This document shows, one piece after another, positions 1 through 11,406 of a stretch of DNA of 64,000 bases. The notes under the pieces are model-generated. The model made no database searches and was not told where the DNA came from. It was given only the letters and a program-made list of their open reading frames with translations. Position 1 is the first letter of the stretch; each line of letters opens with the position of its first letter. A program made the position numbers and the translations under genes. The DNA is from Malachius bipustulatus (taxonomy: Eukaryota; Arthropoda; Insecta; Coleoptera; Melyridae): positions 4,154,001 to 4,218,000 of the forward strand of contig OU342631.1 in assembly GCA_910589415.1 (NCBI GenBank), written 5' to 3'.

Positions 1-105
1 CCCAGATATATTTTCGAGGGGTTCGTTCCTCTTGCAATTAATTTCTCCAAAGCGTTCAAAAGGCTCAAATAAGCGATAAATTAGTTAACAATGGGTAATA
101 CTTAC

Positions 106-309
106 ATCCGAGCTTAGGGGGTGCGAGTTCTGGTAGCGGGCCGCCGATCGGTATCTGCAAGGGGGTGATGTCGAAGGCGGTCATATCATCCTCGCCGCCG
201 CCTTCGTCGTCGTAGTTAATTATGTTTTCCCGTACGTCGTCATCGGGACCGGGATATTTAATGTGCGCTTCACGCCGCCGGTTGTACACGACGAACACCA
301 GCACCAGAA
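106..309 (-). CDS. CadN: Neural cadherin exon: end of transmembrane helix and juxtamembrane cytoplasmic tail
   Basis: This 204-bp exon encodes the last hydrophobic residues of the membrane helix (LVLVFVVY), the basic stop-transfer [12 protein letters not shown], and an acidic stretch ([20 protein letters not shown]) typical of classical cadherin juxtamembrane tails. It ends in a proline-rich part ([11 protein letters not shown]). N-cadherin is a single-pass homophilic adhesion receptor of axons and photoreceptors. This tail leads into the p120- and beta-catenin-binding domain, which lies beyond the left edge. The acceptor is ...CCACCGTAG before base 309 and the donor is GTAAGT at 105-100. The exon is phase 1 in and phase 1 out, so it accepts either upstream EGF-transmembrane exon. 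Resemblance to fly CadN is strong and recalled from memory; no alignment was run. Confidence 0.95.
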
Positions 310-890
310 CTACGGTGGAACAGAACAAGGAAAATTAACAAAATGTCAGGGGCAGGGGATCGTACCAGCACATGGAGCGTATTTTTTGCTTTTACTTATT
401 CGAACATACAAGCTACGTTAATTGCTTTAATTTCACAAACCGAGTAAATAAAAATTCGTGAAAACAACAAAGTATGTGAAAAATGTTTGACGAAAAATTT
501 TGTGCTGATAGGATCGTCTAAAAAATAGTTAGGTTTAGTCTACTAGCCTGCGTTTAGTTGCAACATCAACATAAAAACTAGTGAATTGTGTGCTGTCAAT
601 CTTTGGTTACTTTTGGTATTTTTTTTATGTGATACCAAAATGTAATCAACGTGTGAAAAAGTGCATTAATTTGCTTTTCAACCAATCATCTAGCTAGTTT
701 ACAAAACATGTCCTTGAATTCTTATTATTGTAAAAAGTTGTCCACATTCCACTGATTGTTAAAACGATTTTCTAAGTAATTTATCTCATGCTGATTATTT
801 TTCTTTGCAGTTACCTACCACATGAAGGTTTCGTTTCAGTCAGCCGCACAAAGAACTTAGGTACTTACGAGTATCTTGTATGATGCAAAA

Positions 891-1005
891 TGTATCTGTT
901 TTAAGATTTCAGTAACGGCATTCATCCGGCTGCCTTCATCCAACGGAAAGTTGGTAAACTTGTGGTGTGGATGGCAGCAATTACTGAAATCTTAAATCAG
1001 ATATA
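891..1005. repeat. Imperfect inverted repeat (hairpin), 25-bp arms
   Basis: Bases 891-915 and 981-1005 are inverted copies differing at about two of 25 positions. The inner 16 bases are perfect (TTAAGATTTCAGTAA and its complement). A second short complement (GCTGCC with GGCAGC) lies inside the loop. The structure sits just outside the left end of the MULE element. It could be a short foldback element remnant or a hairpin precursor RNA; the 65-nt loop is long for an animal microRNA. Confidence 0.55.
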
Positions 1006-1497
1006 CCTCGGAGTTTCTGATTTATTAATGGGGAAAAATTTATTTATCACCAAAATAAATATTTGTCATCAAACAAAATCCTCTGATTATTAGTTTCAAT
1101 CCCAGAAATTATTTGTGATCTCAGATTTACATATTTGTCTCCAAACATATGTATCCAAATATGTAACAGTTTGTATCCAAAATAAACGAATAATCATCGT
1201 AACTTATGTCCATACAATCCGTATTATGTTCGGAATAATAACTGTGTTCTCAAAATGATAGATCTGTCACCAAATAAAATGTTTCAGAACCTTATTAGTG
1301 TCCAACAGGAGGCGGGGCCCAAGTGGTGTGATGCGATGAATGATCAATCAGTGCTTGAAATGCACGTGCGCAGCATTGGGGATGATAATGCGGTTCGCAA
1401 TGTTCTATTGCCTTTAGTTATTCACATTCACTCGTCACGTTTTGTGTTGCAATATTCAATTTTTACAAGCTAGTTCTTGTTGGCATCTGGATAAAAT

Positions 1498-3335
1498 ATG
1501 GAATCAAGTAGTTGTGATAACAGTGTAATTACATCGACAACTGCACAGAAAGAAGTACCTTTACTAGAGTCCGAAGAGGAATACTCAGGGGTCGAAGAGA
1601 TTGTGGCACAAAAGAAAAGACGGACCGAAAATAAGGTATGGAAATTTATTAAAAAGTTTGAAAGCGTCAAAAACGCCGAGGATTTTATTAAAAGAGAAAA
1701 CACTTGGTCTTTTCTTCGAAAGCATGTAGTAGAAGAAGGTGAGAAGAAATATTATAGATGCAATAAAGTTAAACGGAAGGGACCTCAATGTGTGGCTCAG
1801 CTTTACTTATTATTCGATGCAGCATCGGATGCAGTTATAATGTATCGAACAGAATCAGATCATGATCACGATTCAAAAATGGTCTCTCATTATGGGTTAA
1901 GCGACAGGACTAAAGACGAAATAAATAAACTATATGACTTACACCTTAAGCCTAAAGCAATCCTGAATAATCTTGCCAAAATTGAAGGCATTACAATGCC
2001 AAAAATGTCACAATTAAGAACTTATTTAAATGACCGACGTCGTGTTAAATATGGGTCTCCAACAATTAGTTTGGGGGAATTGGAATCTTGGTTATCATCT
2101 CATTCAACAATTCCTGAAGATGTACATGAAGTTTATGTCATTGGATATAATATTATCGAAAATGATGAAGAAAATGATTCACCTAAATTTAGATTTGCGT
2201 TGTCTACAAAATTTTTGTTGCGATTAGCTCGCGATGTGAAAAACATACATGCTGATGCTACATATAAATTGGTGTGGCAAGGATTTCCAGTACTTGTCGT
2301 TGGAAGTACAGATAAAAATAAAAAGTTTCATCCATTTGGCTTAGGGGTTGCAACTAATGAGGAAAAAAATGACTTCAAATTTTTATTTGGTGCAATAAAA
2401 GATAATATTCAAATTTTGTACTCGCATTGTTTACAACCACAAGTTCTGGTTTGTGATGCAGCCAAAGCAATACAAAATGCTTTCATAGATATATTTGGTG
2501 AGGAAATAATTGTACGAATGTGCTGGGCACACGCGAAGAGAAAAATTCAAGCTTGCGTGGAGAAGAGTGTCAAGAAGAATATTCAGAGGGAACTCTTGGC
2601 AGACATTGATAGTTTACAAGCAGCTACTGATGCAGATACTTTTGACTTAGCTACAAAAGCTTTTTTGACAAAATGGAAGAGTGAATGCGATTTTATTAAA
2701 TATTTCAATGAACAATGGTTGACACAAAATCGTAATTGGTACTTAGGTGTTCACATGGGATCGCCAGCCACAAACAATGCCCTTGAATCATTCAATAGAG
2801 TTATAAAAGATGAACACACTTTTCGTGAGCGTTTACCGCTGTCGCGGTTTTTGGCAGTTGCTGTTGAGTCGGTGAACCAGTGGTCTTTGAAATATTCAAA
2901 GAACTCGGTTGAAGATACAATTTTTGCAACATTACCAACTATAACCTTAAAACAGTGGACAGAGTCGTATCAATGGGCGAAATTATCAAAAAAAATTAAG
3001 CTGACATATAGTGACGATCTTTCAATTATTACGAAGTACCTGCTGGTAACGCAGAAGAAACCCAAGATTTACAAAGCAATTGGACTAGCTTCAATGAATA
3101 CAAAAAACAATTCTTCAGTAAATGGAAAGTGACTTTGCCCCAAAACAGTGAGTGGATACATGGAAAATGTAACTGCCCTGCATTCTATAAAGAATATATG
3201 TGTAAACATATTATGGGGATAGCCATACGTCTCAAACTAGCAAGTCCACCGCTTGAGGCAAAAAATATTCCGATTGGCCAAAAAAGAAAAAGAGGGCGGC
3301 CCACAAAATCAAAACGAGCCCTTATTATTCAGTGA
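1498..3335 (+). pseudogene. MULE transposase with N-terminal zinc-binding domain and SWIM finger, one frameshift
   Basis: The first frame gives 544 residues from ATG 1498. Residues 70-125 resemble a FLYWCH/WRKY-type zinc domain, with Cys88, Cys98, His122 and His124. The MULE DDE catalytic core follows: Asp253 in HADATYK, Asp320 in LVCDAAK, the CWAH motif at 342-345, and Glu430 in NNALESFN. The C-terminal SWIM zinc finger (CNCPAF...MCKH, CxCx8CxH) is in another frame around 3162-3213 and runs to a basic tail and stop at 3335. The last part of the first frame (after about 3040) is out of register. The second frame is already family-like upstream of the first stop, so one base was probably lost near 3036-3040. 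Without a correction no protein would contain both the catalytic core and the SWIM finger. Confidence 0.88.
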
Positions 3336-3549
3336 CGTCTTTCGCATAACTAAATTTATTATGTTGAAGTTTTCTGTTACCTTATAAGTACTTTACAGCG
3401 TATAAGAAATTTTATTTAAATTTGTAATAAATACAAGTGCCTTTAAGAAATTTGTATATTTATTTAACTTTTATTATGACAAGCATACCTGTGTATTTTA
3501 ACAATTGCACATCATCTAATTGCCATAATTTTAATGGTTTAAACAATTT

Positions 3550-3815
3550 GTTAGCAGATTTATCATTCTGAGAATAAATCTAATTATACCAAAACTTTTT
3601 ATGATTTCGCGTGATTGCACATAAATTTATAGATAATCGTTCTGAAATAGTTTGGTGTCATCAAGTTGGTGGCAAATCTATCATTCTGAGAATAATACTA
3701 ATTATTAGAAAACTAATTCCCTTTTCAGGTGATTGTACATAAATTTATAGATAATAGTTTTGAAATAGTTTAGTGTTAATAAGTTGGTGACAGATCTATC
3801 ATTCTGAGAATAAAT
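3550..3815 (+). repeat. Tandem repeat, about 117-bp period, inside the MULE 3' end
   Basis: The motif ATCTATCATTCTGAGAATAA recurs at about 3556, 3674 and 3790 with diverged sequence between, giving about 2.3 copies of a 117-bp unit. The complement of the same motif occurs once in the left end of the element (1244-1272). These are therefore subterminal inverted repeats, probably transposase-binding sites. Confidence 0.75.
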
Positions 3816-5169
3816 CTATTTATTTGATAATCAAAACCGCATTAATTTGGTCACTGATAAAATCACACCCTTTATTAATTTGAATACTTAAGTTCAGGAA
3901 CTCAAACAGGAACCTCCAATTTGGTGAATTTTCGCTGAACACTAAATTTAAAGCTCCGAATTGTTCATCAAAAGGTTTGTTTGGAAAATTACAATATGAA
4001 AGTTACACATACCTATATAGAGATTTTATATCCTTTAACCTTATCTTGTTCGAGCAATCAGGTTTTTCTTCAAAAACATTCAAACTCCGACTTAAAATAC
4101 GAAAGAGACGGGCTCTGACGTGGTATCTAATTACATTAACTGCGGAATTAAGATATATTGAAAAGCTTTCAAGGAAAGGATAACCGAGGGAGCGAATATA
4201 TTCCTGGGCTTAAATAGCGCTGGAGTAAGCTAAAGGAAAACATTTTACTCCATATTCAAGCAGCTAGGTACATTATTTCTGCCTAATGATTAAGTCAGTG
4301 TAAATAAAGTTGGCTTTTGGTTATTTATCTTTTCTCTAAATTAGTGGATTTCATGTGTGACATATTTGACTCGAAGAGAGGTATTATTGTGCAAAAATAT
4401 TATCATGACTTAAAAATGGATAATTCGGTAACGTTTGAAAGCCGTTAATTGGTCGCAAATTCAATTAATATCGTGCAAACAATAATTATCTAAATTGTTT
4501 GTAAATATTTATCTTGGCGCTGGAGTGCTCAAAACAGAAGTTTGGAGAAAAGTTTAAAGCCGGATTCGACCGCTAACGTTTAAAATGAATAAGCGAACCA
4601 TTTGTCGATGCTGATTATAGCATTGAAATGGTTTCCACCTAGCAACAGTTAGTGGGGACTTCTCTTTAATAATTCGTATAATTCCGAGCAGTCAACCAAC
4701 CACCAACCTCTATTAAGTCTAATCATGCCCTCTTTACCGATGATTTGATGATATAGGTACGGTAATCCTCTTTTAGAGATAAAAACTTTTACAGTAATGA
4801 TATGGCAGTCGTCTCTAATTAGTGTCGAAATTGATTCCTGTCTCTAAATCAAAACATGTTGTGTGCTACATAGGTATTAGGCCAGTATAATCCATGCCCC
4901 GGCTTTAAGCGTTTCATTACTGTTCCCCCAAAATATGCAAGAGAATATATAGGTTCGGCACATTTTAGAAGATGCTGGCCAGGTATGGTGTCCCCAATAA
5001 CTTGTGAGAGAGTCAACTCAGGCTGGCAATTCGCATTTTTTTTACTTTTGACCTTCTAGGGGAACTTGAGGAGATCGAATTATTACAACTTTTAGAGCGG
5101 TGCACGTATTCGGTATCGATCTCTGATCTCTTGTTTTAGTCCAGTCATTACGTCGGAAATAACGGGTTA

Positions 5170-7176
5170 GAAATGCAAATGAACCGAGAAAGCCAAATTT
5201 TGGATATTACGTGGGGGGGACCTAGAAAAGCTTAACTTCAAATTGTCGACCAAAATTACCTTGTGCATTTTCCGCCATCTTGAAAAAAGGGTTAAATTCA
5301 GTTTTTTCATCATAACTCGGTTCTCCGTTGAGATACGAAAATTTTTCTGCAATACTTTTTTGTTGCTTTTCTTACAATCTACAATTAAGGTCCTATACAT
5401 TTTTTACGTATCATTCATCGTTATCGAGATATCGATCGAAAAAACCATAAATTTGGGGAGTGAATTTTGTTTTTTGCTATTTTCTTTTTTCTCGTGAAAG
5501 ATATCGAAAAAATGTCTAATATCAAACTTGTAGAACGTATTCAGGCCTACAATTTCATTTTTTTATTTTCGTCAAAAATTACGACCTCTAGCGCGCTGCG
5601 AAGTTGACTGGAGCGCGCCCGACGCTGCAATGTGCGTCTCGCCATACAATAACTATACTACGTACTAGATCTTTTGGTTTTAATTACCGGACTTGCACAG
5701 GACAAAAAAATATATTTTTTCGCAAACCAGCTAAAGGAAAAACACCGGCAAAACTGTACTCACCGAATAGTTTCAAGCATGATAGGTCTGTTCTTGAGAA
5801 CATTGTTTTCATTCATGATTTCAGCGGTTGCGACACCACGTCTTTTTATAATATTGGAAAGTCGAAATTCATCAACACCTTCGAGAAAAACCCGAACTTA
5901 CGGTCATCGGTAGAATTATTTAAGCAAGAAAACGTCGATCCGAAGATGCTATAGTTAGGGCTGGAAAGCCATTCCTTATCGCTCTGTATGGCGGTGATAA
6001 AGAGGAGACATCGATTAATATTTTGCGGTTCCACCGCTTCGCAAAATCAATGACGACAAATAAGTTCAATAATCTTTCACTACTCCCACCAACGGAAAGC
6101 GCAGTCTGCCAACACGTTTTCCGGACATATCTACAAGTACAAACGTGGCTCGGATTTTTCAAAGATCCTCAGGAATGGGGTTGGCGACAGACTAATTACG
6201 GGCTTGAACCAATTAGCACCACAGCCGAACCCGCTCCACCTGAACTTTTAAAACTCATTTCATGGAAACGTAAAGGAAAGTGTGGGGCTGCTTGTGGGTG
6301 CAGGAAAGCAGGGATTAGTTGCTCCGTTATTTGCCTGCACTGTGGTGGACAAATATGCAACAACGTCGCCAGAGTCGACATTTTATTCAACGACGATCAC
6401 GATGATGATGATGATTTTGATGTTTCAACCGTCACAGCATCATTTCCTGCGATTCAAGAGTCTTCACGACTCTAAGAGTCTGCCGAGGAGGAACTTCTAC
6501 AGCCAGGACCATCAAAACGACAAAAAATGTTTGAAAAAAATGACCAATTTTAATTATTATTTTTTACTACACAAAAATTATTTGATCAATAAATCTCATG
6601 TGTTTGATTTATAATTTAGCTGGTTTATTAATTTATTTTGTATTGCAATAATTCCCTGAACAACCTTTCATTCATTTTGACGTGTGGATACAACCGTGCG
6701 AGCGGCTAAAAATCAAAACTGCACAGTCTTACCGACTTCACGGCGCGCTAGAGGTCGTAATTTTTGTCGAAAATAAAAAATAAAAAAATTAAATTGTAGG
6801 CCTGAATACGCTCTACAAGTTTGATATTAAACATTTTTTCGATATCTTTCACGAGAAAAAAGAAAATAGCAAAAAACAAAATTCACTCCCCAAATTTATG
6901 GTTTTTTCGATCGATATCTCGATAACGTTGAACGATACGTAAAAAATGTATAGGACCTTAATTGTAGATTGTAAGAAAAGAAACAAAAAAGTTTTGCATA
7001 AAAATTTTCGTATCTCAACGGAGAACCGAGTTATGATGAAAAAACTGAATTTAACCGTTTTTTCAAGATGGCGGAAAATGCACAAGGTAATTTTGGTCGA
7101 CAATTTGAAGTTAAGCTTTTCTAGGCCCCCCTCACGTAATATCCAAAATTTGGCTTTCTCGGTTCATTTGCATTTC
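5170..7176. mobile_element. DNA element with about 430-bp terminal inverted repeats (possibly Academ-like)
   Basis: Bases 5170-5598 and 6740-7176 are near-identical inverted copies, from GAAATGCAAATG at the outer edge to CTCTAGCGCGC at the inner edge. They flank a broken gene with a nuclease-like motif and a Cys-rich tail. Open frames inside the repeats are identical in both arms but look non-coding (low complexity). No convincing target duplication is visible outside the arms. The superfamily is inferred from the gene: Academ transposases combine an XPG-type nuclease with a Cys-rich region. Another family of long-TIR element is possible. Confidence 0.75.
5660..6475 (+). pseudogene. Decayed transposon protein: XPG/PIN-like nuclease motif plus Cys-rich C terminus
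   Basis: The reading is spread over three frames. Around 5661-5715 one frame gives LDLLVLITGLAQ, resembling the acidic strand of XPG-type nucleases. The next (about 5715-5935) gives FIHDFSGCDTTSFYNIGK, like the GCD...GIGK segment of FEN1/XPG proteins. The third (about 5942-6475) gives AGKPFLIALYGG, then LPPTESAVCQH, YLQVQTWLG, EWGW and a Cys-rich tail (CGAACGCRKAGISC, CLHCGGQIC), ending in an Asp-rich stretch and a stop at 6475. At least two frameshifts, near 5715 and 5940, break it. The motif order is familiar from unnamed repeat-encoded arthropod proteins. The nuclease assignment is inference. Confidence 0.7.
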
Positions 7177-7436
7177 CAAATGTATATAATGACTGTACTA
7201 TTTATGTTCCCTTTTAGTCAGTGGGGACCTTGAGGACATAAATTAAAGATTGAAATGCGGAAAAGGAGTCCTATCAGACAGAAATTTTCTCCCAACCGAG
7301 TTTTTGAAGTTCGAAAAAGTGCCTTCAGAGGTTGTGATTGCTCCAGGCAAAAGGAAAGAGGCACCAGGCGGTTTTCGCCGAATCGGAAATCGACTCGGCA
7401 AAATATGTTCTTTACAACAATAATTAGGGGTGGAAA

Positions 7437-8065
7437 CGAAACTTTTTTTACGATAAGACGGTCAATCGGGAGTCGAAAGTAGGTTATGACAAAAGTTGTA
7501 ACTTTTGAGTTTTCCTACAACAAACATATCTTCATTTTTTTGCATGTTTGGTATGGATATAGAGGGCGCCAAAACTCGACCAGTGCCCATATTTTGGAAA
7601 TTTTTTTATTTTTCACATGACTAATTAATTCAAGTTATAACGTTTTCACTGAATACCTACATGATTTTGAAGTTCTCGGGATCCCTGGATAAGAATCCGA
7701 TATTCGATTTTCAAAAAACAAAATGACAGCTCCAATATGGAGGACGTAAATTTGTCGCATTGTCACGAAACTTATCATTAGTGGATTTTCGGATTCTTCT
7801 TAATCCCAAAATAATGTATTTGATGAAAATGGTCAGACTTAAATTATTAAGTTTTGTATAAAAATTCAAAAATTTTCAAAAATATTAGCGCCGGTCGACT
7901 TTTGGCGCCCTCTGTTTCGAAACCAAGCATACCATTTTTTTTTTAAATATGCATATTGTAGAGAAACTCAAAAGCTACAACTTTTGTGTTGTTAATTTTT
8001 CACCCGATTAACTGTTTTATTGTAAAATCTAAAAACCGTAAAAAACTAAACTTCAAAAAAAGTTT
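7437..8065. repeat. Foldback element with about 150-bp imperfect inverted arms
   Basis: The arm 7437-7590 (GTCAATCGG..., then AAAAGTTGTAACTTTTGAG, ending in GAGGGCGCCAAAACTCGACC) is matched in inverse by 7885-8065. No transposase is present, so this is a MITE or foldback element. Its outer ends and target duplication were not resolved. Confidence 0.65.
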
Positions 8066-10648
8066 CAAACAAAAGTTGTTGGATATATCCACCTATTTGA
8101 CTATTTGGCTGGACTATTACGACAACGCGAGTGTCCACAACATTCATCACGAGTGTTGAATTCATAGGGATTCAAGTGGTAAGACAGGAATTTGAAAATC
8201 ATCTCTACTATTATTGTATGGAGATGAATGCTGTGAATTTTTAGCATCTGCTGTTGTAATTTTTGATAGATCAAACTTTTTAATTTTTCTTGTAGTGTAT
8301 TATTGTTATCGTTGTTTCTGTTCAATTGATTTTTTTTGTGTTCGTTGTTTTCAACTTTTTCTTTCGTTTTCACCTTTCAAAAATGAGGTATCACAAGGTG
8401 GGTTTTTCCATTTTTGATTTGTTAGGGGTAGTTAATGGGTGAGGAGGTGAGCGATGCACATACCAGTCATATACGTTAAAAAGTGTCCCCCCTCCGTACA
8501 AAACTTGACGTACCTCGGCATTTATCGATTGTTGGCTTTTTCAGAGATATTCACGCTGGGTCCTTTTTTAACACCCTTATTAATTATGTTAATTTTCCAT
8601 TTTTTTCTCACTTTTTGTGTATTTTATTCCAAATATAATTGTTTACAACACTGTATTTGTTAAGTTTTACTAAGTGAAACAGAAGGCTTTCTTGACACTA
8701 CTTGTTGATAGGTACTTATAATAACAACTAATAACATGTGATTTTTTTTTTTGTCAAATTTGGTGAGCAGAACAGCGTTTTTAAGAGAGAAAATCCATAA
8801 AAATGTAAAAATAGCTTCATCCGCTATTGAGTTACGCACTATAGTTTTTATAGAACTTTTCATTTATGGAGACTATAAATAAATAGATGTGAGCGCTATA
8901 CGAGTGAGAATAAAGTAATGAAGTCAAAATATTTATCACCTGGGGGTGATAAGATACCTAGGGTGATACATTTTATCATGCTTCAGAGGATGATATAAGC
9001 CTTTTTAATCTTGTATTTATGCTTTTGTATACCTACACCTCTGACGAGGAGAAATAAAGGGGATCAAATCTGTTAAGCATCCACGGTGAAAATATCTGCA
9101 AAATAGTGAGCGGACCAACGTTTTTCCAGCCCTTAAAAGAGATGATATAAGTAGAAGTTTTGTCACGTTAGAGTAACCAATCATGAATAAGTTTCTCTTC
9201 TGAATAAATTCTCAATGCATGCTTGAAAGTAGGGCTTCAAATGGGCGAGAGATACTCCAGCGATTGTGGTATTTTACTGAGAGCTAGAAAAAGACAAGTT
9301 TCACTTGAAGTTTCACTCAAGTTTTAGTTTCAAGTTACTTTCCAACGATGTAACAATCTTTGCTGCACATTGACTCTTCTCTAGATACGTCTGCGCGTCC
9401 ATCTGAATATGCAGGTCTACATCTTCTTTGATGCCTATGTTTATGTTTTGTGGTGTGTAAGCCTAAAAAATATAAGAGCTCTTCTGGCAGTACCTAACAC
9501 ATAAAGGTAAGAAATAGATTTCGTTTTACACATAATATCGAAAGTTAGATTTCTCGAAAATATTCCTTCACGTAAAAGAGCAAAAACATCCTTACACAAA
9601 ACGTAGTGGAGTGTAGCATAAAATTAGGACAATAATAAATAAATTTGAGTAGCAATTAATGAGAAGGAAACGAGAGAAAATTAATAAGAGCTTTTACCGT
9701 TTGACATAATAACCGTTTGAAAGTTAAAAAGGTATCAGGTTGGAAAAAACGTGCTTAGCTAACCTAATGTGAAAGAGATGTTGATTGTTTTTTATTTCCA
9801 TTGTTGCCAGGCAGAATTCTACGCAAGCATTCTGAAAAGGGACAGATATCAGTGAGCAAGGAGAATTATCTGAAAGTAATGAATCGTGAGGTGGAAAAAA
9901 TGAGATCTGATGCGAGGGGTGTTTCGCAGAGGTAATTTGCTGTACGATAATGGGGAAATCAGAGGAAATAATGAGGATCGTGGAAAAATCGCGGCCGGCA
10001 TAATTGAGAGTTAGTATGCGGAAGCTATTTGATTTTAAAATGAGATTATACGCTAACAAAAATACGAAACGCGGAAATGTAGAGAATAATAAATTTATAA
10101 AGTAAAAAAAATGTATTGACGAGATCAACGAAAATTTTCAGTAGAATGATAAATAATGAATTTTTTTATGAAATCATCAAAAAGGAACTCGAGCAAGAAA
10201 ACAAATCTGATGGAAAAGAAGGTTATTGCCTCTCCACTGATCCCTTGAGAGAAAAACGTGGAGAATTTGAAACCTCTATTTTTTTATAGGTTAGAAAAAG
10301 CATAATGGCAGGTCTTCTAATTAGAGTTTTTAATTTCAAATTCCAAAAAAGGGGTTTATGATGCTTCGTGATAATGCATCATCGTCTCATATGCATGCCA
10401 GCTTTAACTCTTCAGTTTTTGGTAAAAAAAAACGTAAAGGTAATAAAACACTCGCCGTACTCGCATGATTTAGTGATGTACGACTTTAGGGCTATTTTTC
10501 GTCCTCAAAAGATATTTGTGAGGTATTTTGAGTGAGGTAGATATTTGTTAACGATTATTTTGAGGGTTTCCCGAATACATATTGGTTGGGAGTTTTTAAG
10601 CGGTGGAAAGAAAGACTGGTCAAGCAATTCTCAGTTCTACATAATACA

Positions 10649-11406
10649 CAGTGAGGACGTTTATAGTCCCCCCCCCCACTTGACTTAAATTTAAATTTTT
10701 TACCGAATAAGCTAGAACTTTGAAACAAAAACTAAATCAAATGTCATGAATTTTATTACTTTTTGACATAAAACTGCTTAAAAAAAGATGACGTTGCAGA
10801 TACTGTCAACTTAAAATTTTTTGGGGATATGGAGGGGTCGTGTGAGACTTCATGTTAAAGGTATGCATTTCAATAAATTATCTACAATAAAAATATGCTG
10901 TCGCTTAAGAATTTAGAGAGGGTGACGAGGACTATAAACGTCTTCGACAAAAAAAATCAAAATTAAAAACTTAAATTTTTGTTTTTTAATGTTTTCAAAA
11001 AAAACTTAAATAAAACATAATTTTTGGGTAGATAATTGAAATACCTTTAAAATGAGGTCTCACATGATCCCCCTCACATGATCAAATCCATGACCTTTGA
11101 TTTATTTTTTTTACCAAAGTTCTACCTCATTCAGATCACAAAATAAGGGAGAGGAGCGCTATAAACGTCCTCACTGACACAAAGACTGTCAAAATTGAGA
11201 ACTTAACATATTTTTTAAGCGACAAATTTACCATTTAAAATGTTGAAGTTGACAGCGTCTGCAATGTCATCTTTGATATTTGATAGATCAGTTTCACGTA
11301 AAAAGTAGTAAATAAAATTCATGACATTTGATTTATTTTTTGTTTCAAAGTTCTATTTCATTCGGTAAAAAATTTAAGGTCAGGGGGACCATAAACGTCC
11401 TCACTG
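10649..11406. mobile_element. MITE with about 190-bp inverted ends (CAGTGAGGACGTTTATAG)
   Basis: Bases 10649-10830 and 11220-11406 are inverted copies, starting at CAGTGAGGACGTTTATAG on both sides. Shorter copies of TATAAACGTCYTC occur inside at about 10932 and 11160, which suggests a nested or duplicated structure. Right-flank TA and CAGT ends recall Tc1/mariner-type MITEs, but the left flank has CA instead of TA. No coding sequence is seen. Confidence 0.75.

Larger units (their letters stand above)
1030..3870 (+). mobile_element. Mutator-like (MULE) DNA transposon with 9-bp target duplication
   Basis: The element is bounded by a perfect 9-bp direct repeat TTTATTAAT (1021-1029 and 3871-3879), the duplication length of the Mutator superfamily. 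The ends are weakly inverted: GGGGAAAAATTTATTTATC at the left, and GGGTGTGATTTTATCAGTG read inward from the right. It carries a MULE-type transposase gene broken by one frameshift (1498-3335). Subterminal repeats are also inverted: TGATAGATCTGTCACCAA near 1255-1272 matches the complement of a motif repeated three times at 3553-3812. The intact duplication with a broken gene suggests a moderately old, immobile copy. Confidence 0.85.

Noticed and set aside
5167..5497. Basic and hydrophobic frames in both arms of the 5170-7176 element
   Set aside because: They occur identically in both inverted arms, have low-complexity composition and no domain.
7255..7482. Basic frame of 75 codons after the long-TIR element
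   Set aside because: No start context, no domain, and the right part runs into the foldback element at 7437.
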